NCBI GenBank assembly: GCA_018052735.1
Contig: JAGPMT010000023.1
Location: 1 to 47,956 of the forward strand
Direction: 5' to 3'
Source: Phycisphaerae bacterium
GTDB lineage: Bacteria; Planctomycetota; Phycisphaerae; Sedimentisphaerales; Anaerohalosphaeraceae
Length of the DNA stretch: 47,956 bases
Shown: positions 24,609-34,164 of the stretch, piece after piece
Layout of the letters: each line of letters begins with the position of its first letter
Numbering within the stretch: the stretch's first letter is position 1
Made by a program: the position numbers and the translations under genes
The notes under the pieces: model-generated
The model's database searches: none
Told to the model about the DNA's origin: nothing
What the model saw: the letters and a program-made list of their open reading frames with translations, nothing else

Positions 24609-25400
24609 ATGTCTATGCATCCATCGGATTGTGTCAGTATTTTGAAGTATCTGACGGTTGCCGCCGGCAGCCGCAGCGACTATGAGGAATTGGCCGTCTT
24701 TCACTACCGCAATCCAAGCCCGGGTCCGATTCGGTTTATCTACAAGCTGATTGACCAGCATCCGCAGCGGCGTCTGGCGGTGCCGGCTGCCGGAGTGATT
24801 GTCTATGGCCCGCCGGCGGCCAATCTGGCAATCCGCAATCAGGTGCTGGGGGGCTTTTTTGCCGGGCTGGACAGAGCCGACGGGCTGGCCCTGCTGAATG
24901 CCGGTATGCTGTGCATCCGGCGGGTCATCATCGAACCGCGCTACCGCGGGCTTGGGCTGGCAAGCCGGCTGGTAAAAGAAACATTGCCCCTGACCCAAGC
25001 GGCAATGGTGGAAGCCGTCAGCACCATGGGCTGCGTGCATCCGTTTTTTGTCCGGGCGCAAATGACCGAGTACATCTGCCCGCCCGATGTCAAGACAAGC
25101 CGGCTGCAAGCGGCCCTTGAAACCGTCGGCATTGACCGGTCGCTGTGGCTGGACGGACAGGCCGTGCAGGCGGCCATCGACGCCCTGCCCGACGGGCAGA
25201 AGGCCTTTGTGCAGCTGCAAATCGAGCGGTTTATCCAGAAGTTCCCCCGCCAGCGCCGGCTGACAGACACAGCCAAGCGGCTGGAGTTTGTTCTGTCGAA
25301 ACTGACCGGCTCCAGCCGGTATTACCTGTGGCTCAATCCCGAAAAATCGCTGCCGCAGCAAATTTTTGCTTTGCAATCAGCCGGCAGCGGCGTAGAGTGA
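24609..25400 (+). CDS. GNAT-fold acyltransferase, Mom-like candidate
   Basis: A 263-residue protein. The acetyl-CoA-binding motif A is clear at about residues 100-118: RRVIIEPRYRGLGLASRL. It is followed by a strand and helix region VEAVSTMGCVHPFFVRAQM (about 135-153) that in this group replaces the usual motif B. The C-terminal 100 residues are helical and basic. The upstream AAGGAAGGAG gives a good ribosome site. The association with a soluble ABC ATPase and a ParB-like protein recalls phage DNA-modification acyltransferases related to Mu Mom, but that is an inference from context and memory. An ordinary N-acetyltransferase is possible. Confidence 0.65.
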   Translation: MSMHPSDCVSILKYLTVAAGSRSDYEELAVFHYRNPSPGPIRFIYKLIDQHPQRRLAVPAAGVIVYGPPAANLAIRNQVLGGFFAGLDRADGLALLNAGMLCIRRVIIEPRYRGLGLASRLVKETLPLTQAAMVEAVSTMGCVHPFFVRAQMTEYICPPDVKTSRLQAALETVGIDRSLWLDGQAVQAAIDALPDGQKAFVQLQIERFIQKFPRQRRLTDTAKRLEFVLSKLTGSSRYYLWLNPEKSLPQQIFALQSAGSGVE

Positions 25401-25445
25401 TAGAATAGCCAATTACCCAAGACAGAAAAGAAAGGATAAGACTCT

Positions 25446-26498
25446 ATGCAGACCCGATACATCCTGTTTATACTGGTTCTCCTTGCAGTCCTGCTGCCCT
25501 TGCCGGCCTGCCGCAGAAAGGCGCCTGCCCCGCAGCCTGCCGACAGCAACACCCCTGCCAGCGTGCCGGCCGCACGCATCAGGCCCTCTGCCCCGGTCCA
25601 AAGACCCGACTCGCAGCCGGCCGCCGCCAAAGGCCAGATTGGCGCCGACGCTGCCCCGCTGGATGGGCTTGTCTGGCTGAAGGGACAGCCCGTCCGCTTC
25701 CAGCCGCAGAAGGTCTATGTAGTGGAGTTTTGGGCCACTTGGTGCGGACCTTGCCGCCAGAGCATTCCCCACCTGACCCAGCTTCAGAAGCAGTTCAAAG
25801 AGAAAGGCGTTACCGTCATCGGCATTTCCAATGAAAGCGCTGAAACCGTCCGGTCGTTTGTGGAAAAAATGGGCGACCAGATGGATTATACCGTCGCCGT
25901 GGACAAAGACGGCAAAGCCGGAAAGAATTATATGGAGGCCTACGGCCAGAACGGCATCCCCACGGCTTTCATTGTGGACGGGGCCGGCAAAATCGTCTGG
26001 CTGGGACATCCGCTCAACGGGATGGACGAAGTCCTTGCGCAGGTGGCCGCCGGCACCTTTGACCCCTCGGCATGGGCCAAAGCACGCGCCGAACGCGAGG
26101 AGCTGGAGCGTCAAATCGAGGAACTGTTCCGACAGTACTTCAGCGGGCTGAACAGCAATCAGCCGTCTGAGCAGATGCGCGCCATAGCCGGCCAGATTAT
26201 CGAGAAGGCCCCCGCCGACATCCTCAACGAATTTGCATGGGCGATTCTGACCGAAGTGGAACAGCCCCGGCGCGATTATGCCGTAGCCCTTCAGGCCGCT
26301 CAAAAAGCCAACACGCTGGCCGAAGGCAAAGACGCCAGCATTCTGGATACCTATGGGCTGGCGCTGTTTAAGAACGGCAGCATCGCCGAAGCAATCGCCG
26401 TCCAGACCAAAGCCGTTGAGCTGGCCGCCGGCAGCGAAGCCATGCTCAGCCAGTTCAAAGCCCGTCTGGAGGAGTTCCAAGCCGCCGCGGCACAATAG
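25446..26498 (+). CDS. TlpA-like thioredoxin lipoprotein with TPR-like tail
   Basis: A 350-residue lipoprotein: signal ending LPLPAC, a Pro/Ala-rich linker (about 25-65), then a thioredoxin-fold domain of the TlpA/ResA type with FWATWCGPCRQS (about 95-106) and the cis-Pro segment GIPTAF near 176. The C-terminal third has helical repeats (about 235-345, QAAQKANTLAEG and DTYGLALFKNG), TPR-like. It probably reduces disulfides in periplasmic proteins or cytochromes. It lies 45 bp after the GNAT gene; whether it is co-transcribed is unclear. Confidence 0.85.
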   Translation: MQTRYILFILVLLAVLLPLPACRRKAPAPQPADSNTPASVPAARIRPSAPVQRPDSQPAAAKGQIGADAAPLDGLVWLKGQPVRFQPQKVYVVEFWATWCGPCRQSIPHLTQLQKQFKEKGVTVIGISNESAETVRSFVEKMGDQMDYTVAVDKDGKAGKNYMEAYGQNGIPTAFIVDGAGKIVWLGHPLNGMDEVLAQVAAGTFDPSAWAKARAEREELERQIEELFRQYFSGLNSNQPSEQMRAIAGQIIEKAPADILNEFAWAILTEVEQPRRDYAVALQAAQKANTLAEGKDASILDTYGLALFKNGSIAEAIAVQTKAVELAAGSEAMLSQFKARLEEFQAAAAQ

Positions 26499-26565
26499 CC
26501 GCCCGTTTTCGATGCCTGTTTAGACGCCGTGCACACCCCGTGTGCACAGACCTGCCGAACCGAGC

Positions 26566-26618
26566 CGTTCAGCCGGCCGCGGGCGCTGTCCGCTGCGCCG
26601 ACTGAACGCACCCTTTTT
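26566..26618 (+). terminator. Rho-independent terminator after TlpA-like gene
   Basis: CGTTCAG (26566-26572) pairs with CTGAACG (26602-26608), with further pairing inside, followed by TTTTT at 26614-26618. An 8-bp perfect inverted repeat, GTGCACAC with GTGTGCAC (26529-26547), lies just upstream and lacks a T-run. Confidence 0.65.
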
Positions 26619-26670
26619 ATCCTTGTCCTGCCGTGAAGATACCCGCAGGGGATTTGCCTGCATTTTCCCT

Positions 26671-26688
26671 GCATTTTCAGAAAGGAGC
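26671..26688 (+). promoter_or_regulatory. Shared 18-bp leader with ribosome site
   Basis: GCATTTTCAGAAAGGAGC precedes the ParB-like start by five bases. The same 18 bases occur on the minus strand at 4081-4098, before the membrane protein at 3443-4075. CAGAAAGGAGC alone also precedes the scaffold-like gene (minus, 8514-8524). Confidence 0.6.
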
Positions 26689-26692
26689 CTTT

Positions 26693-27385
26693 ATGCAGAC
26701 ACAGCAGACGATTCTTTCGCTTCCCTTATCCAGCTTGCTGCCGCATCCGGCCAATCCGAACCGGTTAAGTGAGGCGGCCTTTGCCAAACTGCTGCGGCAT
26801 ATCGGGCGGACCGGGCAGTATGAACCGCTGGTCGTCCGCCGCCATCCGCAGACGCCCGGGGCGTATCAGATTCTCAACGGCCGCCACCGCGCCCGCGCCT
26901 TAAAGCAGCTGGGGTATTCCCACGCCGATTGCGTGGTGTTTGAGGCCGATGACAATGCGGCACTGGTGTATCTGATCAGTCTCAACCGGCTCAGCGGACG
27001 GGACAATCTCTACAAGAAAAGCAAACTCATTGAGATGCTCTGCCGGCGGTTCAGTTCCCGCCAGCTGGCTGGTCTGCTGCCCGACAGCCGCACGGCCATC
27101 GACAAACTGGCCGGCTTGTCGGCTTCCCAGCCGGCACCGAAGACCAGCACGCTGCTGATGCCGATGACCTTTTTTGTGGATCCGGACCAGCACGCCCTGC
27201 TGCTGCGGGCCTTTGAGAAAGCACGGGCTGATGTGCCGTCCGGCACGGCTACCCAGAAGCGTCTGCAGGCTCTGCTGCATATCGTCGGCCGGTTTGTCGA
27301 AACCAGTCCCACCCAGCCGGCGGCACAGCGCGCATCCGCCGCAGCCGGCGGCACAGAGGCACACAGCGCAGGGATAACGCCGTAA
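26693..27385 (+). CDS. ParB/Srx-fold N-terminal domain protein
   Basis: A 230-residue protein whose first 95 residues are a ParB-like N-terminal domain: LPHPANPNR (about 16-24), GQYEPLVVRRH (about 41-51) and the nucleotide-site motif LNGRHRARAL (about 62-71). There is no ParB C-terminal dimer or clear HTH; the second half is helical and ends in Ala/Pro low complexity. It is not the chromosomal ParB, because there is no ParA neighbour and no standard HTH. Single ParB-like domains occur in phage genomes as DNA-binding CTPases or nucleases. ATG at 26693 is supported by the shared leader and AAAGGAG. It is convergent with ftsH, 16 bp apart. Confidence 0.75.
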   Translation: MQTQQTILSLPLSSLLPHPANPNRLSEAAFAKLLRHIGRTGQYEPLVVRRHPQTPGAYQILNGRHRARALKQLGYSHADCVVFEADDNAALVYLISLNRLSGRDNLYKKSKLIEMLCRRFSSRQLAGLLPDSRTAIDKLAGLSASQPAPKTSTLLMPMTFFVDPDQHALLLRAFEKARADVPSGTATQKRLQALLHIVGRFVETSPTQPAAQRASAAAGGTEAHSAGITP

Positions 27386-27401
27386 TGCCGGCCGGCAGGA
27401 C

Positions 27402-29363
<1,962 letters not shown>

Positions 29364-29429
29364 TCTCTTTTTTTCTTTCTATATTCTCTTGCTGTTGGTT
29401 GGGCACAGGACATCCCGCGCCGTGCCGGC

Positions 29430-29485
29430 AAAAAAGCTCAGCACCGCAGCAGCAATCCGCGAAAAATCCCACTGCACGGCTGAGC
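29430..29485 (-). terminator. Rho-independent terminator of the BamD/LptE operon
   Basis: On the minus strand, GCTCAGC and further pairing (CCGTGCAG with CTGCTGCGG) close on GCTGAGC, followed by TTTTTT. It separates the LptE-like gene from ftsH. Confidence 0.8.
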
Positions 29486-29533
29486 CCTGTCGGGGTTCCT
29501 CAAACGCCCCGTCCTGTCTGGGGCTGGGGCATC

Positions 29534-30061
29534 TTACCACGGCGTTTCCATCAGTTCAACGACGCGCACGGCGGCTTTGTTCACAGCCCGGTCGATGGCA
29601 TACTCAAAAGTCTGCCCCATCTGCTCGGAAAAGCTGCTGGAGGCATAGACCTCCCGGCTGTCAATCAGCAGTTTTCCCGTGCGCAGGTCCTTCCATGTTA
29701 CGGTAACCGTTACCAGCGTTTCCTTTTCCAGCGCCCGGGCGGTATAGCGATCGGTGGCCAAGACGCCGGTGCGGATGCCCAGCCGTCCGCTGAGCACCGA
29801 ATCGGCGGTATCCCGATTGGAGACGATTTTATACGGCGTCTGGGACTCGATGCGCTTGCAGACGGCATCGGTCAGGGCGTATTCGTGCCCGCGGCGGAAA
29901 CTGGTGGTGTCGAACATTTCCACATAGACCGTCCGAATCGTCTGCGGATAAAGCCAGCTGTTCTGATAGCCCCCGCAGCCGCCTGCCGGCAGTGCGGCTG
30001 CAATGACGATGAAGACAAAGCGTATGATTTTCACCTGTTTGAATCCTTTACAGCCACGCAT
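29534..30061 (-). CDS. lptE: LptE-like lipopolysaccharide-assembly lipoprotein
   Basis: A 175-residue lipoprotein: a signal with lipobox LPAGGC, then WLYPQTIRTVYVEMFD near residue 40 and the beta-rich fold of LptE (plug of the LptD barrel), with the conserved YEFAIDRA-like FEYAIDRAVNKA at the C-terminal helix. ATG at 30061 overlaps the TGA of the BamD-like gene (TGATG); a GTG at 30034 with AAAGGA upstream is an alternative. Co-transcribed with the upstream gene and ended by the terminator at 29430-29485. It implies an outer membrane. Confidence 0.75.
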   Translation of the reverse strand: MRGCKGFKQVKIIRFVFIVIAAALPAGGCGGYQNSWLYPQTIRTVYVEMFDTTSFRRGHEYALTDAVCKRIESQTPYKIVSNRDTADSVLSGRLGIRTGVLATDRYTARALEKETLVTVTVTWKDLRTGKLLIDSREVYASSSFSEQMGQTFEYAIDRAVNKAAVRVVELMETPW

Positions 30062-31113
30062 CAATTTCCCTGTTTTTCCTCTGCGCCGAACAGCGGCGCC
30101 AAGCCGAACCAAGAGTCCAGAAAACGCTCGGTCAGACCCACCGCCCGCCGCCGCAGGGTTTTTCTGACTGCCGGCGGGGCATTGGGCGACAGACGCGCCT
30201 GTGCCATTTTGCCCGCCGCTGTGTCCGGATGTTTGGTCAGTACTTTGGTGTAATACTTCTGGGCGGCATCCGGCCTGCCGGTCCGCTCGTAATAGAAGCC
30301 GGTGGCATAGAGCTTGTAGGCCTGCTGCTGGGCAATCGTATCCAGCACGGCGGGGATGTCCAGCCCCGCGGCTTCTTGCGAATACCGGCTGCTGTACTGC
30401 TCATAATAGACCGCCGCACTGGGCAGCGTCGAGGCATCGTACTCTGTTCCTTTGTAGCAAGCATGCAGCGCGCGGGCCATTCGCAGGAGGGCATCGCGGC
30501 CTGTTTCGCCGGTCGGCCAGCGGTCTTTGATTTCCGACCATGTCTGATAGGCATCCATAAACTTTTCGCGCCGTTCCTGATTCTGTGCCAGCGTTGTCAA
30601 AGCCCGCAGGGCAAGGGGGGCCTGTCCGGCGCGGTCGGCCACATCGCGCATCAGGTCAGCGCCGGTATCGAAGGCCGGCAGTTTGAGAACCTTCAGGAAG
30701 GTGCGCTTCTGTCCCTGCAGATAGGCCGCTCCGATGGTATAGACCCGCTCCATTGCCGCCGGCTGGAGAATGCTGTCCGGCCAAGCGTCGATAAATTTCT
30801 TGTAAAGCGCTGCGGCCTTGTCCCATTTGCCTGCGGCATAGAGTTTCTCGGCGGCGATATAGCTGTCAATTTCTTTGCCGGCCAGATCGGGAAACTCGCT
30901 TTTAATCTTTTCCAGAGCCGCCGCAGCTTCTGACGGCTTGCCGGTCAGCAGCTGCTGTTTGAGTTTCGACATCGACAGCAGGTACTTTCCTTCCGGCGAA
31001 TCCGCTGTCTGCCAGCCGGACTCGCTGGACAGGTAATAGGTGTCTGCCGACACTGCCGGCAACAACAACGCCAGCAGCCAGAAGGCCCATATCTGTTTTC
31101 CTGCTTTTCTCAT
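30061..31113 (-). CDS. BamD-like TPR outer-membrane assembly protein
   Basis: A 350-residue exported protein: signal peptide (about 1-24, PAVSA), then tetratricopeptide helices, EKLYAAGKWDKAAALYKKFI (about 86-105), and others spaced to the C-terminus, FYYERTGRPDAAQKYY and KVLTKHPDTAAG (about 273-300). BamD/YfiO-type TPR proteins fold outer membrane barrels with BamA; pairing with LptE-like in one operon supports this. The signal lacks a Cys, so it is not a classical lipoprotein. GAAGGA stands before the ATG. Confidence 0.75.
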   Translation of the reverse strand: MRKAGKQIWAFWLLALLLPAVSADTYYLSSESGWQTADSPEGKYLLSMSKLKQQLLTGKPSEAAAALEKIKSEFPDLAGKEIDSYIAAEKLYAAGKWDKAAALYKKFIDAWPDSILQPAAMERVYTIGAAYLQGQKRTFLKVLKLPAFDTGADLMRDVADRAGQAPLALRALTTLAQNQERREKFMDAYQTWSEIKDRWPTGETGRDALLRMARALHACYKGTEYDASTLPSAAVYYEQYSSRYSQEAAGLDIPAVLDTIAQQQAYKLYATGFYYERTGRPDAAQKYYTKVLTKHPDTAAGKMAQARLSPNAPPAVRKTLRRRAVGLTERFLDSWFGLAPLFGAEEKQGN

Positions 31114-31270
31114 AAAGTCCTTCTTCTTTATCCAGTGAATAGAAAATCAAACGATTGTCTGACCCGCTGATTATGTGCCCTATTATACCGCAAAAAAACG
31201 GCCTGCAAACACCCTTTATCCCTTTTTTTCTTAACAGACTTCGGCAAATCGAGCAAAAATTATATGGAAA

Positions 31271-31301
31271 TATCGAAACCTTACGATATATTGTTTCGTA
31301 T
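31271..31301. promoter_or_regulatory. Inverted repeat, candidate ArsR operator
   Basis: TATCGAAAC (31271-31279) and GTTTCGTA (31293-31300) form an inverted repeat with a 13-bp centre, about 45 bp before the ArsR start. It is placed as a self-operator for the ArsR-family gene and its downstream partner. Confidence 0.55.
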
Positions 31302-31336
31302 AGTTTGTCAACAGCAAATTTTGAAAGGCGATATCA

Positions 31337-31657
31337 TTGGTCGAAAAGGAATACGAATTGTTATCGGACGAAGTGCTGGAAAAAGCCGCTGACTGCCTGA
31401 AAGTCATGGGGCATCCTGCCCGCCTGCGGATAGTGAATTTGTTGATGCAGGGGGAGTATTCGGTCAACCAGATAGCCCAACTTTGCCGCCTGCATCCCAA
31501 TCAGGCCTGTGAGCATCTGCGGCTGATGAAAAACTGCGGGTATCTGACCAGCCGGCGTGCAGGACGGACGGTGTATTATCAGATTGCCAGTCCGCAGCTG
31601 CCGGGGCTAATTGAATGCATTCGGCTCCATTGCCGGCCCGAACAGTCCGTCCAATAA
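31337..31657 (+). CDS. ArsR-family regulator, persulfide-sensing type suggested
   Basis: A 106-residue winged-helix repressor: ALL-type helix CLKVMGHPARLRIVNLL (about 20-36), recognition helix ACEHLRLMKNCGYL (about 57-70) and wing RRAGRTVYY (about 74-82). It starts with TTG; AAAGG stands upstream. Cysteines fall in a helix of the first part (QLC, about 49) and in the last helix (LHC, about 99), the spacing used by BigR/SqrR-type sensors of persulfide. The next gene is a sulfur-transfer enzyme, supporting such a role. Metal sensing is the alternative. Confidence 0.75.
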   Translation: MVEKEYELLSDEVLEKAADCLKVMGHPARLRIVNLLMQGEYSVNQIAQLCRLHPNQACEHLRLMKNCGYLTSRRAGRTVYYQIASPQLPGLIECIRLHCRPEQSVQ

Positions 31658-31696
31658 AGAATCCGATAAAGAAAAAGAACATCTTAAGGAGATTGT

Positions 31697-34144
31697 ATGT
31701 CAGAATCGAAACGCATTGTTATCATCGGCGGCGTGGCCGGCGGCGCATCGGCGGCGGCTCGTCTGCGTCGGCTGGACGAAACAGCCCACATTGTTCTGCT
31801 GGAGCGGGGGCCGTATATTTCCTTTGCCAACTGCGGTCTGCCGTATCATATCGGCAATGTCATTCCCGACCGCAACCGGCTGCTGGTTCAGACGCCCGAA
31901 GGCATGAGCAGCCGCTTTCGGATTGATGTCCGCACCAACAGTCAGGCCCTCCGGATTGACCGCGACAAGAAAGAAGTGCTGGTGGCCAATCTGACGGATG
32001 GCCGCCGCTATTTGTTGCCGTACGATTATCTGATTTTAAGCCCCGGCGCCGAACCGGTGCGGCCGCCGATACCGGGAGCGGATCTGCCGGAAGTCTTTGT
32101 GCTGCGGACGATGTCGGATATGGACGCCATCAAGAAGGCGGTGGACCAGCAGCAGGTAGAACAGGCCGTGGTGGTCGGCGGCGGCTATATCGGTCTGGAA
32201 ATGGCCGAAGCACTGACCGAACGGAAAGTGAACGTCGCACTGGTGGAACTGGAAGGACAGGTGATGGGCACGATTGACCCGGAAATGGCCGCCCCGCTGC
32301 ATCAGGAGCTGCAGATGCACGGCGTCAAGCTGTACCTCAATACCAGCGTTACGGAAATCTGCCGGCAGGCCGACGGTCTGGAAGCTGTCTTAAGCAGCGG
32401 CGACCGGCTGGCGGCGCAAATGGTGCTGCTGGCTGTGGGCGTGCGGCCGGAGAGCAAGCTGGCCAAAGACGCAGGCCTTGCTATCGGGCCGCGCGGGGGC
32501 ATTGCCGTCAATTCGCAGATGCAGACCAGCGATCCGTGCATTTACGCTGTCGGCGATGCGGTGGAAACGGCGGAGTTTGTTACCGGTGCAGAGGCCGTGA
32601 TACCGCTGGCCGGTCCTGCCAACCGGCAGGGACGGATTGCCGCCGACAATATCTGCGGGCGCAGCAGCGTCTATCGCCGCACGCAGGGCACGGCTATTTG
32701 CAAGGTTTTCAATCTGGCCGCAGCGGTTACCGGCCTGAACGAAAAAGCCCTGAAACGGGCCGGCCTGCCGTATGAGAAAGTCTATGTGCATCCGGCCAGC
32801 CACGCCGGCTATTATCCCGGTGCCATGCAGATGAGTTTGAAGCTTTTGTTCGACCCGGCTGATGGACGCATTCTGGGCGCACAGGCCGTCGGGGCAGACG
32901 GGGCAGACAAGCGGATTGATGTCATCGCCACAGCCATGCGTGCGGGATTGACGGTCCAGCAGCTGCAGGATTTGGAGCTGTGCTATGCCCCGCCGTACGG
33001 CTCGGCCAAAGATGCAGTCAATTATGCCGGCTTTGCCGCCGCCAATGTGCTCAACGGCGATGTGCGGCTGTTCCATTTCAGCGATGCGGTCAATCCGCCG
33101 GCCGATGCCCTGCTGCTGGATGTGCGGACTCTGCCGGAGGTGCAGGCCGGAACCATTCCCGGGGCGGCACACATTCCGCTGGATCAGCTCCGCAGCCGGC
33201 TGGGGGAACTGCCCAAAGACAAGGAAATCTGGGCGTTTTGTCAGGTGGGCTTGCGGGGGTATCTGGCCTGCCGGATTTTGTCGCAGCACGGCTTTCGCTG
33301 CCGGAATCTGTCCGGCGGGTACAAGACCTATGCGGCCGCACTGGGGATTCGTCAGCAATCCCGGCCGGTGCCGCAGGAAATCAAGAGCGATACCGGTCAG
33401 GAGGAGACCAAACCCAAAGCGGCCGAAAGCACGGTGCGGATTGATGCCTGCGGGCTGCAGTGTCCGGGACCGATCCTGCGGCTGAAGGAAACCATTGACC
33501 AGCTTGCCGCCGGTCAGACGGTTGAGATTGTCAGCACCGATGCCGGCTTTGCCGCCGACATCCGCGGCTGGTGCGCCAGCACCGGCAGCCGGCTGCTGGA
33601 ACTGAACGCCCGCAACGGCACTTACACCGCCCGCATTGAAAAACAGGCCGCCGCAGGGCTGCCCGGGGCCGACGCCAAGAACAAAACGCTGATTGTCTTC
33701 AGCGGCGATTTTGACAGGGCGATGGCGGCGTTTATTATTGCCAACGGCGCCGCGGCGATGGGCAGCCGGGTGACGATGTTTTTTACCTTCTGGGGCCTGA
33801 ACCTGCTGCGCCGGCCGCAGCCCGTTTCGGTATCCAAAACGCTGATTGAAAAAATGTTCGGCTGGATGATGCCGCGCGGGGCTGAAAAGACCGGGCTGTC
33901 CAGAATGCACATGCTGGGGGTCGGCACCCAGATGATAAAAACGGTGATGAAGCACAAGAAGGTAGCGTCCCTGTCGGAACTGATTGCCAAAGCGCAAGCC
34001 AACGGCGTGCGGCTGGTTGCCTGCACCATGACGATGGACCTGATGGGCATCAAAAAGCAGGAACTAATCGACGGGGTGGAAGAAGGCGGCGTGGCGATGT
34101 ATCTGTCGCAGGCCGAAGCAGCCGGGGTGAATCTGTTTATTTAA
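31697..34144 (+). CDS. CoA-disulfide reductase fused to rhodanese, TusA and DsrE-like domains
   Basis: An 815-residue fusion. Residues about 1-450 form an FAD/NAD pyridine-nucleotide disulfide oxidoreductase with the CoA-disulfide or persulfide-reductase motif FANCGLPYHIG (Cys46). A rhodanese domain follows (catalytic Cys at about 515 in AFCQVGLRGYL), then a TusA domain with CPGP (Cys at about 589), and a DsrE/DrsE2-like domain (about 660-815, Cys at about 775 in VACTMTM). Each step carries sulfur as a persulfide, so one chain can reduce persulfide or polysulfide and pass sulfane sulfur on. AAGGAG stands before the ATG. It is 39 bp after the ArsR gene, clearly its target operon. Confidence 0.92.
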   Translation: MSESKRIVIIGGVAGGASAAARLRRLDETAHIVLLERGPYISFANCGLPYHIGNVIPDRNRLLVQTPEGMSSRFRIDVRTNSQALRIDRDKKEVLVANLTDGRRYLLPYDYLILSPGAEPVRPPIPGADLPEVFVLRTMSDMDAIKKAVDQQQVEQAVVVGGGYIGLEMAEALTERKVNVALVELEGQVMGTIDPEMAAPLHQELQMHGVKLYLNTSVTEICRQADGLEAVLSSGDRLAAQMVLLAVGVRPESKLAKDAGLAIGPRGGIAVNSQMQTSDPCIYAVGDAVETAEFVTGAEAVIPLAGPANRQGRIAADNICGRSSVYRRTQGTAICKVFNLAAAVTGLNEKALKRAGLPYEKVYVHPASHAGYYPGAMQMSLKLLFDPADGRILGAQAVGADGADKRIDVIATAMRAGLTVQQLQDLELCYAPPYGSAKDAVNYAGFAAANVLNGDVRLFHFSDAVNPPADALLLDVRTLPEVQAGTIPGAAHIPLDQLRSRLGELPKDKEIWAFCQVGLRGYLACRILSQHGFRCRNLSGGYKTYAAALGIRQQSRPVPQEIKSDTGQEETKPKAAESTVRIDACGLQCPGPILRLKETIDQLAAGQTVEIVSTDAGFAADIRGWCASTGSRLLELNARNGTYTARIEKQAAAGLPGADAKNKTLIVFSGDFDRAMAAFIIANGAAAMGSRVTMFFTFWGLNLLRRPQPVSVSKTLIEKMFGWMMPRGAEKTGLSRMHMLGVGTQMIKTVMKHKKVASLSELIAKAQANGVRLVACTMTMDLMGIKKQELIDGVEEGGVAMYLSQAEAAGVNLFI

Positions 34145-34164
34145 ACCGCCTGCTCCGGCAGCCC

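Noticed and set aside
22822-26498. ABC transporter operon
   Set aside because: No permease or binding protein is present, and the ATPase neighbours are HTH and GNAT proteins.
26529-26547. Perfect 8-bp inverted repeat as a terminator
   Set aside because: No T-run follows; the next hairpin (26566-26618) is the better terminator.
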